From: Microbacteriaceae bacterium
Lineage (GTDB): Bacteria; Actinomycetota; Actinomycetes; Actinomycetales; Microbacteriaceae
Direction: 5' to 3'
Length of the DNA stretch: 53,053 nt
NCBI GenBank assembly: GCA_025464995.1
Contig: JAODMO010000035.1
Span: 1-53,053 of the forward strand
In this document: positions 15,729-25,335 of the stretch, one piece after another
How the letters are laid out: the number at the start of each line of letters is the position of its first letter
Numbering within the stretch: position 1 is the stretch's first letter
Program-made: the position numbers and the translations under genes
The notes under the pieces: generated by a model
What the model was told of the DNA's origin: nothing
Database searches by the model: none
The model's input: the letters and a program-made list of their open reading frames with translations, nothing else

Positions 15729-17426
15729 ATGAGCGCGGGACCCATCGATCCGCGGTTGCTGCGGTACGCATCCGCCGCGCGCTGGTTCCTTCTCGCGGGC
15801 GGCGTGGTCGGACTCCTGCAGACCGCGAGCATCATCGCCGCCGCGTGGTTCGCGACGGCCCTCATCGTCGGCGTGATCGACGGGCGCACTCTCGAGCAGC
15901 TCACGCCCTCGCTCGGCGCCTTCGCGGGCGTCGTCGCGATACGCGCGGCGCTCATCTGGCTGCTCGACCTCCTCGCGGCGAGGGGAGCGGCGCGGGTGAA
16001 GAGCCAGCTCCGGGTGCGCGTGGTCGCGGCGCTCGGCGCGCTCGGGCCGTCCTGGCTCGCGGGTCGCAATTCCGCGCGCGTCACCACGATCGTCGCGCAG
16101 GGGCTTGACGCCCTCGACGGCTACTTCGCGCGCTACCTGCCGCAGCTCATCCTCACGGCGGTCGCGACGCCGATCCTCGTGCTCGTGTTGCTCACCCAGG
16201 ACGTGCCGACCGGGATCATCGTCATCGTCACGCTTCCGCTCATCCCGATGTTCATGGTGCTCATCGGCTGGGCAACCCAGGCAGTGCAGCGGCGCCAGTG
16301 GTCGGCGCTGACCCGGCTCGCCTCCGGATTCCTCGATGTCGTCGACGGACTCTCGACGCTCACCATCTTCGGCAGGCAGCACCGACAGGTGCAGCGCATC
16401 GAGCGAGTCACCGAGGAGTACCGGTCGCGCACGATGGCGGTGCTGAGGGTCACGTTCGTCTCCGGCTTCGTGCTCGAGCTCGCGGGCAGCCTGTCGATCG
16501 CGCTCGTAGCGGTGTCGGTGGGGCTGAGGCTCGTGAGTGGAGACTTGCCGCTCACCGTCGGGTTGTTCGTGCTCCTGCTCACACCTGAGGCGTACCTCCC
16601 GCTCCGGCAGGTGGGCGCCCAGTTCCATGCCGCTGCCGACGGGGTGGCGGCCGCGGACGAGGTGTTCGAGATCCTGGATGCGGGGGCCGCGGTTCCGGGG
16701 GCACCCGCGGTCGTCGCGTCGCCACGGTCGACCGGGCAGGGCGTCGATGCTCCCGCCGGCCGGGAGGTCGCGCCGTCAGCATCCGGGCAGGGCCTCGCGG
16801 TGCGCGGGCTCACGGTGCGTTACGACGACCGCACGGTCGTCGATTGTATGAGTGCAGATTTCGCTCCCGGTCGCCTCACCGCCATCGCCGGACCGAGCGG
16901 CGCGGGCAAGTCGTCCCTCGTCGCCGCCGTTCTGGGGTTCGTTCCGTCGACCGGCACGGTGACGTTCGACGGCGAGCCGATCGCGCCCGCCGCCGCGCGG
17001 GGGCTCATCGCGTGGGCGGGCCAGACGCCCTCGCTCATGGCGGGGAGCGTGGCCGAGAACGTCGCGCTCGGCGCCGGGGTCGTCGACGAGCCCACCCTGC
17101 GCGAGTCCATGCGGCTCGCGGCGGCGGAACTCGTCGACCCATGGCAGCAGCTCGGCGCGGGAGGTACGGGCCTCTCGGGCGGGCAGGCGCAACGGGTCGC
17201 CCTCGCGCGGGCGTTCTATCGAGCCATCCGGTCGTCGTGCCCTGTCGTCATCCTCGACGAGCCGAGCTCGGCGCTGGACGCCGCGACCGAGGGGGAGTTG
17301 ATCCGTGGATTCCACCGCCTCGCCGCATCGGGCGTCGCGGTCGTCGTGGTAAGCCATCGCGTCGCGATTCTCGAGGCAGCCGACTCCGTGCTCGAGCTGC
17401 GTCCGAGGGTCGGGGTGGCGCCGTGA
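15729..17426 (+). CDS. cydD: Thiol reductant ABC exporter subunit CydD
   Basis: Half-transporter, 565 aa, with an N-terminal six-helix domain and a C-terminal nucleotide-binding domain. Walker A is GPSGAGKSS, the signature LSGGQAQR, and Walker B VVILDEPSSALDA. With CydC it exports cysteine/glutathione-type thiols, or possibly heme, and is needed for cytochrome bd assembly. A low-complexity Ala/Pro linker of about 40 residues joins the two domains. It ends in a GTGA overlap with cydC. Confidence 0.92.
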   Translation: MSAGPIDPRLLRYASAARWFLLAGGVVGLLQTASIIAAAWFATALIVGVIDGRTLEQLTPSLGAFAGVVAIRAALIWLLDLLAARGAARVKSQLRVRVVAALGALGPSWLAGRNSARVTTIVAQGLDALDGYFARYLPQLILTAVATPILVLVLLTQDVPTGIIVIVTLPLIPMFMVLIGWATQAVQRRQWSALTRLASGFLDVVDGLSTLTIFGRQHRQVQRIERVTEEYRSRTMAVLRVTFVSGFVLELAGSLSIALVAVSVGLRLVSGDLPLTVGLFVLLLTPEAYLPLRQVGAQFHAAADGVAAADEVFEILDAGAAVPGAPAVVASPRSTGQGVDAPAGREVAPSASGQGLAVRGLTVRYDDRTVVDCMSADFAPGRLTAIAGPSGAGKSSLVAAVLGFVPSTGTVTFDGEPIAPAAARGLIAWAGQTPSLMAGSVAENVALGAGVVDEPTLRESMRLAAAELVDPWQQLGAGGTGLSGGQAQRVALARAFYRAIRSSCPVVILDEPSSALDAATEGELIRGFHRLAASGVAVVVVSHRVAILEAADSVLELRPRVGVAP

Positions 17427-19129
17427 GCGGGAGTGTCGCGTCGAGGGGCGTCGACGGCGCCGCGGATGCTGCGGCCGGCGCCGCGGTCGACACCGCCGCG
17501 GTGCTGCGGCTCGCGCAGCCCTCCGCGCGCCGGTTTGCGCCCGGGCTGATGCTCGGCATCCTCGCGTCGGGCAGCGCCGTCGCACTCCTCGCGGTGTCGG
17601 CGTGGCTCATCACGCGCGCCTCCGAACAGCCGCCGATCCTCTTCCTCGGGTTTGCCATCGTCGGTGTTCGGGCGTTCGCGCTCGGACGCGCCTTCTTCCG
17701 CTACGTCGAACGGCTCGCGAGCCACGATGCGGCGTTCCGCACGCTCGCGACCCTGCGTACGGGCATCTTCCGCCGCCTCATCCCCGTCGCCCCCGACGGG
17801 CTGCGCGGAACACGCCGCGGTGATCTGCTCACGAGGCTCGTCTCCGACGTCGACCGCCTGCAAGACCTGCCGCTGCGCGTCGTACAGCCGCTCGCCACCT
17901 CGCTCGTCGTGGCGATGCTGAGCGTGCTGACGGTGTCGATCGTGCTGCCGGGTGCCGGGCTCGTGCTGGCGATCACCCTTCTCGTCGCCGCCGTCGTCGG
18001 CACGCTCGTGCACAGCGCCATCACCGCGCGGACCGACCGCGAGGTGGCTCCGTTGCGTGCCGAGCTCGCCCAGCTCGTGCTCGACTTCGTCTCCCGGCTC
18101 GACGTGCTCGCCGCCTTCGGCGCCACCGCCGAGCGCGAACGCGAGATCGCGCAGGCCGACGAGCGCTTGCGCACCGCCCAGCTGCGGCAGTCGCTGGGCG
18201 CCGGCGTGGTCGCCGGTGCCGTGTCGCTGCTCAGCGGTGCGGCGATGATCGGCGCGGTCGTCGTCGGAGTGCCGGCCTTCGCAGCCGACGATATCAGCGG
18301 CCCGGCACTCGCCCTGGTCGTGCTCGTCCCTATCGCCGTGTTCGAGGCGTTCGGCATGGTGCCGCTCGCGGTCGGGGTGTGGCGCCAGGTGCGGGTGAGC
18401 GCTCGACGCGTCGCATCCGTCGTCCCTGTCGAGGTGCCGGACGAGATCCCCGTCGCCCCCGCGCGGCCTGCCTCCCTTCCGGCCGGGCCGTTCGAGCTCG
18501 TGCTCGACCGGGTGTCCGCCCGCTGGCCGGATGCGGATGCTCCGGCGCTGCGCGCTGTATCGGTGACAGTGCGCCCGGGCGACTGCCTCCTCGTCACGGG
18601 GGAGAGCGGAGCCGGCAAGACGACCCTCGCGCACGTGCTCGTGCGGTTCCTCGAGCACGGGGGCGGCTACACGCTCGGCGGCGTGGACGTGCGCACGCTT
18701 CATCCCGACGCCGTGCGCACGGTGGTCGGGCTGTGCGAGCAGTCACCGCACCTGTTCGACGACAGCATCCGCCAGAACCTGCTGTTCGCCCGCGACGACG
18801 CGACGGACGACGACCTCCTGGCCGCCCTCGACTCGGTCGGCCTCGCGGAGTGGGTCGTCTCGCGCGGCGGGCTGGACGCTCCGGTGGGCGAGCGGGGGTC
18901 GCTCGTCTCGGGCGGTCAGGCGCAGCGGATCGCGCTCGCACGGGCCCTGCTCGCCGAGTTCCCCGTGCTGGTGCTCGACGAGCCGACCGCCAACGTGGAC
19001 GTCGACCGCGCCGACGCGCTCATGGCCGACCTGCTGCGCGGCGCCGCTAGCGCCCACCGCGCCGTGATCGTCATCTCACACACACCGGTCGACAGCGCCT
19101 TCGTCACGTCGACCCTGCGGCTGCCCTGA
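17423..19129 (+). CDS. cydC: Thiol reductant ABC exporter subunit CydC
   Basis: Second half-transporter, 568 aa from the GTG at 17423, which overlaps the cydD stop. The longer open frame upstream runs through cydD and is not used. An SAWLITRASEQPPI membrane segment is typical of CydC; Walker A is GESGAGKTT, the signature VSGGQAQR, and Walker B LVLDEPTANVD. It pairs with CydD. Its 3' end runs into a gap with two copies of the GGAAATTCAGGA repeat. Confidence 0.92.
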   Translation: MSGSVASRGVDGAADAAAGAAVDTAAVLRLAQPSARRFAPGLMLGILASGSAVALLAVSAWLITRASEQPPILFLGFAIVGVRAFALGRAFFRYVERLASHDAAFRTLATLRTGIFRRLIPVAPDGLRGTRRGDLLTRLVSDVDRLQDLPLRVVQPLATSLVVAMLSVLTVSIVLPGAGLVLAITLLVAAVVGTLVHSAITARTDREVAPLRAELAQLVLDFVSRLDVLAAFGATAEREREIAQADERLRTAQLRQSLGAGVVAGAVSLLSGAAMIGAVVVGVPAFAADDISGPALALVVLVPIAVFEAFGMVPLAVGVWRQVRVSARRVASVVPVEVPDEIPVAPARPASLPAGPFELVLDRVSARWPDADAPALRAVSVTVRPGDCLLVTGESGAGKTTLAHVLVRFLEHGGGYTLGGVDVRTLHPDAVRTVVGLCEQSPHLFDDSIRQNLLFARDDATDDDLLAALDSVGLAEWVVSRGGLDAPVGERGSLVSGGQAQRIALARALLAEFPVLVLDEPTANVDVDRADALMADLLRGAASAHRAVIVISHTPVDSAFVTSTLRLP

Positions 19130-19167
19130 CGCCCGCGCGCCGCTCGGGTCTCCGCTCACGCGCTTTT

Positions 19168-19262
19168 TCGGAAATTCAGGACTTCGGGCACCCGGACGCA
19201 GATGAACCCGCGCGCGTGTGCGGTTGCGCGGCTGTCGGCGCCGCGATCTCCTGAATTTCCGA
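19168..19262. repeat. Intergenic repeat copy A
   Basis: A 95-bp unit with perfect 14-bp inverted ends TCGGAAATTCAGGA and TCCTGAATTTCCGA. The interior holds a CCGCGC...GCGCGG hairpin. Its last 60 bp (19204-19263) recur in copy B with two mismatches. The right arm has the GATC extension; the left arm does not. It lies 38 bp after cydC. Confidence 0.9.
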
Positions 19263-19354
19263 AGGTTTCGTCGGCGGGATGCCGCGGCCGCGGTGCGCGC
19301 GCGGGTAGGTCGTGCGCTTCCCGGCCGCGAACGGTCGAGCCCCGCGCCATCCAC

Positions 19355-19447
19355 CGGAAATTCAGGAGATCGGCGCGCCGCGCACAGGGGAACCCGCGCG
19401 CGTGTGCGGTTGCGCGGCGGTCGCCGCCGCGATCTCCTGAATTTCCG
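19355..19447. repeat. Intergenic repeat copy B
   Basis: A 93-bp unit with perfect 18-bp inverted ends CGGAAATTCAGGAGATCG and CGATCTCCTGAATTTCCG. Both arms carry the GATC extension. It lies in the same direct orientation as copy A, 186 bp away, and shares 58 of 60 bp in its right half. It ends 44 bp before the pabC stop codon. The gap 19130-19491 holds only these two copies. Confidence 0.92.
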
Positions 19448-19491
19448 AAATGCGGGGCGGCGGGCGGGCGGGCGACGGGCGCCGGGCGGAC

Positions 19492-20280
19492 TCAGCCGAT
19501 GGGGTGCGGCAGCGCCCCCAGCCGCGTGCGCCACTGCTCGAGGCGTCCGGGCAGCTCGGCGAGGCCGGGACCGTCCACCCAGGAGGTGACGATCCGCGGC
19601 CCGTGCAGGGCGCTCAGCGCCCACAGCTCGGTGCCGTCCAGCTCGGCGGGCGTGACCGCCTCGTGGTAGATCTCCGTTCCGAGCGCCGTCGCGAGCCCCA
19701 TGAGGGAGCGGGCCGTGACACTGTCGACGCGTTCGAGGTCGAGGGCGGGCGCGCACAGGATGCTTCCGCGCCACCAGACCATGGCACTGTAGGCGCCCTC
19801 CACGACGTAGCCGTCGGGGGAGAGGATGACCGCCTCCTCGGCGCCGAGCGGCTGCACGGCGGTGCGCGCGCGCAGCATGCTCTCGAGGTCGGGTCCCTTC
19901 ACGAGCGGCCGGGTGCGCGGGTCGGCGCCGGCGTGCGTGGCGACGACGACCGATCGCGTGCGGGTCGGCGCACCCCGCAGGCGGAACACGAGCTGCGCGG
20001 CGCCCGACCGCGACTGCAGCTCGACGCGCGGAAACCAGTCGCCCGATCGCGGGATCGCGGCGACCGCCGCATCCCAGAACTCAGACGCGTCGGCGGGCAT
20101 CGTCACCGACCCGAGAAAGCGCGACCGGTGCAGTCCGAGCGCGAGGGTGCGCCCCTCGGAGACGAGCCACGAGTCGGCGACCTGTACGGTCACCTCGGCC
20201 ATGTCGCAGTAGTCGAGCGGCTCCAGCCTGCCGCCGCGCCATCGGTAGATGGCGGAGGAGGGCGCTGCCGGTGAACTCAT
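19492..20280 (-). CDS. pabC: Aminotransferase class IV, probable 4-amino-4-deoxychorismate lyase
   Basis: PLP enzyme, 262 aa from the chosen start. The likely PLP lysine is K128 in LVKGPDLESM, and the class IV glutamate region VVEGAYSAMVWW follows about 33 residues later. It would release p-aminobenzoate and pyruvate from aminodeoxychorismate made by the divergent pabB. The ATG at 20280 is favoured by the TACCCT box 6 nt upstream; a longer frame would overlap pabB. Branched-chain or D-amino-acid aminotransferases are alternatives, but the pabB neighbour argues for PabC. Confidence 0.8.
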   Translation of the reverse strand: MSSPAAPSSAIYRWRGGRLEPLDYCDMAEVTVQVADSWLVSEGRTLALGLHRSRFLGSVTMPADASEFWDAAVAAIPRSGDWFPRVELQSRSGAAQLVFRLRGAPTRTRSVVVATHAGADPRTRPLVKGPDLESMLRARTAVQPLGAEEAVILSPDGYVVEGAYSAMVWWRGSILCAPALDLERVDSVTARSLMGLATALGTEIYHEAVTPAELDGTELWALSALHGPRIVTSWVDGPGLAELPGRLEQWRTRLGALPHPIG

Positions 20281-20285
20281 AAACT
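20280..20285 (+). promoter_or_regulatory. -10 box of pabB (leaderless)
   Basis: TAAACT, then CAGGGT, then the pabB ATG at 20292. The first base is also the first base of the pabC start codon on the other strand, so the two transcription units share this 13-bp junction. Confidence 0.6.
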
Positions 20286-20286
20286 C

Positions 20287-20292
20287 AGGGTA
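20287..20292 (-). promoter_or_regulatory. -10 box of pabC (leaderless)
   Basis: Minus-strand TACCCT, then GAGTTT, then the pabC ATG at 20280. It overlaps the first base of the pabB start codon. Confidence 0.6.
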
Positions 20293-21647
20293 TGCGCCCC
20301 GACGACGTTCCGCCCGCACGCGTGCTGCGCCATCCGCTCGGCCACTGGATCGACCCGGCCGTGGCCTGGTCGGCGCTGCTCGCCGACGAGACCTCGAGCT
20401 TCTGGCTCGATAGCGGCCAGGGCACCGGCACGAGTTACCTCGGCGCCGGCTCGTCCGTGATCACCGGCGATGATGTGCTCGACCGGTTGCGCACCGGGCT
20501 CGCCGACAACCGGGTGGCGGATGCCGCAGCCGACGGGTTCGCGCTCGGATGGGTCGGCTGGCTGGGCTACGAGTTGCGCGCCGCGACCATGGGCGTGCCC
20601 GTGCACCGCGCGTCCCGCTACCCGACGTCGGCGTTCATGTTCGTGGATCGAGCGCTCGCCTTCGACCACGACTCGGGCGAGGTGACGCTGCTCGCGCTCG
20701 GCACGGGCTGGTCGGACGAACTGCTCGACTGGCGGCAGCGGGTGGTCGAGGCGCTGGCCGGGACGGGGCGGATGCTTCGCACCGAGCCTGCCTCGGAGGC
20801 CGCACCCGCTAGCGCGACCGCACCCGCCACGGCGACCTGGGCCTACAGCGACGACGAGTACCTCGGGATGATCGAGGCGTGCCAGCGCGCCATCCATGCC
20901 GGCGACGCGTACCAGTTGTGCCTCACGACCGAGGCGAGCGTCGAGGGGGCATTCGATCCGTTCGCCACCTACCTCGAGCTCCGCGCCTCGAGCCCCGCGC
21001 ACCACGGCGGACTGCTGCGCATCGGCGGGGTCGCGCTCCTCAGCGCGTCGCCGGAGCAGTTTCTCACCGTGAGCCCGGACGGGGTCGTGGAGTCGCGTCC
21101 CATCAAGGGCACCCGTCGGCGCGGGGCGTCGCCGGCGGAGGACGCCGAGCTGCGGGCCGAGCTGCTGGCGAGCGACAAGGAGCGCGCCGAGAACCTGATG
21201 ATCGTCGACCTCATGCGCAATGACATCGGCCGCGTGAGCGCACTCGGCACGGTCGTCGTGCCCGCCCTGTTCGCGGTCGAGACATACCGCCACGTGCACC
21301 AGCTCGTCAGCACGGTGCGGGGCACCCTCGCCCCGGGGCTCGACGCCGTCGACGCGGTCAGGGCCTGCTTCCCCGCCGGGTCGATGACGGGCGCCCCGAA
21401 ACGCAGCGCCACCCACATCCTCGACCGGCTGGAGCACCGGGCACGAGGCATCTACGCGGGGTCGTTCGGCTACTTCGGCCTGGACGGTCGCGTGGATCTC
21501 GCGATGGTCATCCGCTCGATCGTCATCGACGACCGCGGGGCGAGCCTCGGCACGGGCGGCGGCATCACCGCGCTGTCGGTGCCCGCCGACGAGCTCGACG
21601 AGATGCACCTCAAGGCCGCCGCGTTGCTGGCCGTCCTCGGCGCCTGA
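20292..21647 (+). CDS. pabB: Aminodeoxychorismate synthase component I
   Basis: Chorismate-binding enzyme, 451 aa, which aminates chorismate to 4-amino-4-deoxychorismate in folate synthesis. PIKGT at 270-274 has the lysine that distinguishes PabB from anthranilate synthase TrpE (PIAGT). Other conserved motifs are ENLMIVDLMRNDIGRVS, FPAGSMTGAPKR and GGGITALS. An Ala/Thr/Pro-rich linker at 168-182 separates the N-terminal domain from the catalytic one. The amidotransferase partner PabA is not in the window. It is divergent from pabC. Confidence 0.9.
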   Translation: MRPDDVPPARVLRHPLGHWIDPAVAWSALLADETSSFWLDSGQGTGTSYLGAGSSVITGDDVLDRLRTGLADNRVADAAADGFALGWVGWLGYELRAATMGVPVHRASRYPTSAFMFVDRALAFDHDSGEVTLLALGTGWSDELLDWRQRVVEALAGTGRMLRTEPASEAAPASATAPATATWAYSDDEYLGMIEACQRAIHAGDAYQLCLTTEASVEGAFDPFATYLELRASSPAHHGGLLRIGGVALLSASPEQFLTVSPDGVVESRPIKGTRRRGASPAEDAELRAELLASDKERAENLMIVDLMRNDIGRVSALGTVVVPALFAVETYRHVHQLVSTVRGTLAPGLDAVDAVRACFPAGSMTGAPKRSATHILDRLEHRARGIYAGSFGYFGLDGRVDLAMVIRSIVIDDRGASLGTGGGITALSVPADELDEMHLKAAALLAVLGA

Positions 21648-22015
21648 GCCGCACGACGCCCGAGCCCGAACTCGACGAGGGGGACGGGGCGGCTCGGCCT
21701 TCTCCACGATGCCGAGATAGGTGCGGTGCTCGAGCCACGAGAGCCGCACCGGCGCATTCACGCACGGCTCGAACGCGGCGCCTCCCGGCGCGTAGCAGCG
21801 CGCGAACACGGCCGGATGCCGTGGTGCCACGGTTGACCGCGGCCGCAGCATCCACGGTGCTACGACCGTGCCTCGAGCACAAGAGCGACCGCCCACCGGC
21901 ACGAGAGCGCCCGACGGGGCCCCGCCGACCAACGGGCTCGCTCGAGGTTCGCTAATCTTGGCTCTGGCCGCCCCGCGCATCTGGCCGCCGATCCCCGCAA
22001 TGAATTGAGACCTAC
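21648..22015. other. Gap between pabB and leuS
   Basis: 368 bp without a supported gene. A minus-strand stretch around 21690-21850 reads as a natural-looking peptide (HPAVFARCYAPGGAAFEPC...), but its frame has no stop until far inside pabB, so I do not call it. A probable leuS -10 box lies near the right end. No T-box features were recognised. Confidence 0.4.
21953..21958 (+). promoter_or_regulatory. Probable -10 box of leuS
   Basis: TAATCT about 57 nt before the GTG start, so leuS mRNA would have a leader of about 50 nt. No leader peptide rich in Leu codons was found in it. Confidence 0.4.
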
Positions 22016-24580
<2,565 letters not shown>

Positions 24581-24687
24581 GCGGCGGCACCGCGCCTGCT
24601 CGCGGCTCCCCTGCCCTCCACAAGCGGCGGTCGGGCCGCAGCGCGCACCGGGTCCCTCTCCGTCCGTTCCGAGGGGCGTCGCCCGCC

Positions 24688-24693
24688 TAGCGT
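24688..24693 (+). promoter_or_regulatory. -10 box of comEA (leaderless)
   Basis: TAGCGT, then CGACCC, then ATG at 24700. It gives comEA-comEC its own promoter downstream of leuS. Confidence 0.55.
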
Positions 24694-24699
24694 CGACCC

Positions 24700-25335
24700 A
24701 TGAGCGACCCCGCGGATGCTGCCCCCGCCCGGTCGCGCCTGCGCATCGGGCTCGGGGCGGGCGTCGTGCTGCTCGCCGCGGCGGTCGCGTGCGCGGTTCT
24801 GTTCTCGGCGCTCGCTCCTCGGGGTGAGACTCTCACGGTGCTGCCCGGTTCCGCCACCGGTGCCGCCCCGGCCGCCAGCTCCCCGCCGACCGCCGCCGGG
24901 GGGCCGGGCATCTACGTTCACATCCTGGGTGCGGTGAACCGGCCCGGGCTCTACGAGTTGCACGAGGGCGACCGGGCCGTCGACGCCGTCGCCGCGGCGG
25001 GCGGATTCACCGCCGAGGCCGATCGGACGCAACTCAACCTCGCCCGCTTTGTCACCGACGGTGAGCAGATCGCCGTGCCGGTTGTCGGCCAGGCGCAGGC
25101 GCCCGCCGTGAGTGGCGTCGCGGGAGGCGGGGCCACGGTTCCCGGCAAGGTGAACATCAACACCGCGGATGCCGCGGCGCTCGAGACGCTGCCGCGGGTC
25201 GGGCCCGCGATGGCGGAGCGCATCATCGCGTGGCGGGAGGCGAACGGGCGTTTCGCGTCGATCGAAGACCTCATGAACGTGTCGGGTGTGGGCGACAAGA
25301 CGTTCGATTCGCTCCGGGAGCTTGTGACGCTATGA
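24700..25335 (+). CDS. comEA: DNA-binding competence protein ComEA
   Basis: Membrane-anchored double-stranded DNA receptor, 211 aa. One transmembrane helix lies at about residues 10-35, then an Ala/Pro-rich linker, an SLBB domain (about 67-125, GIYVHILGAVNRPGLYELHE), and a C-terminal helix-hairpin-helix domain (about 148-211, VNINTADAAALETLPRVGPA). It hands DNA to the ComEC channel, encoded by the next gene, which overlaps by 4 bp (ATGA). Confidence 0.92.
   Translation: MSDPADAAPARSRLRIGLGAGVVLLAAAVACAVLFSALAPRGETLTVLPGSATGAAPAASSPPTAAGGPGIYVHILGAVNRPGLYELHEGDRAVDAVAAAGGFTAEADRTQLNLARFVTDGEQIAVPVVGQAQAPAVSGVAGGGATVPGKVNINTADAAALETLPRVGPAMAERIIAWREANGRFASIEDLMNVSGVGDKTFDSLRELVTL

Noticed and set aside
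16844-17422. CydC starting 193 codons upstream inside cydD
   Set aside because: The upstream part is a basic, low-complexity shadow of cydD; the GTGA overlap at 17423 is the natural start.
19168-19447. CRISPR-like array in the cydC-pabC gap
   Set aside because: The repeated arms are inverted within each copy, spacing is irregular, there are only two units, and no cas gene is near.
21953-22015. T-box or Leu leader peptide upstream of leuS
   Set aside because: The leader is only about 50 nt, without a T-box motif, a Leu-rich ORF or a terminator.
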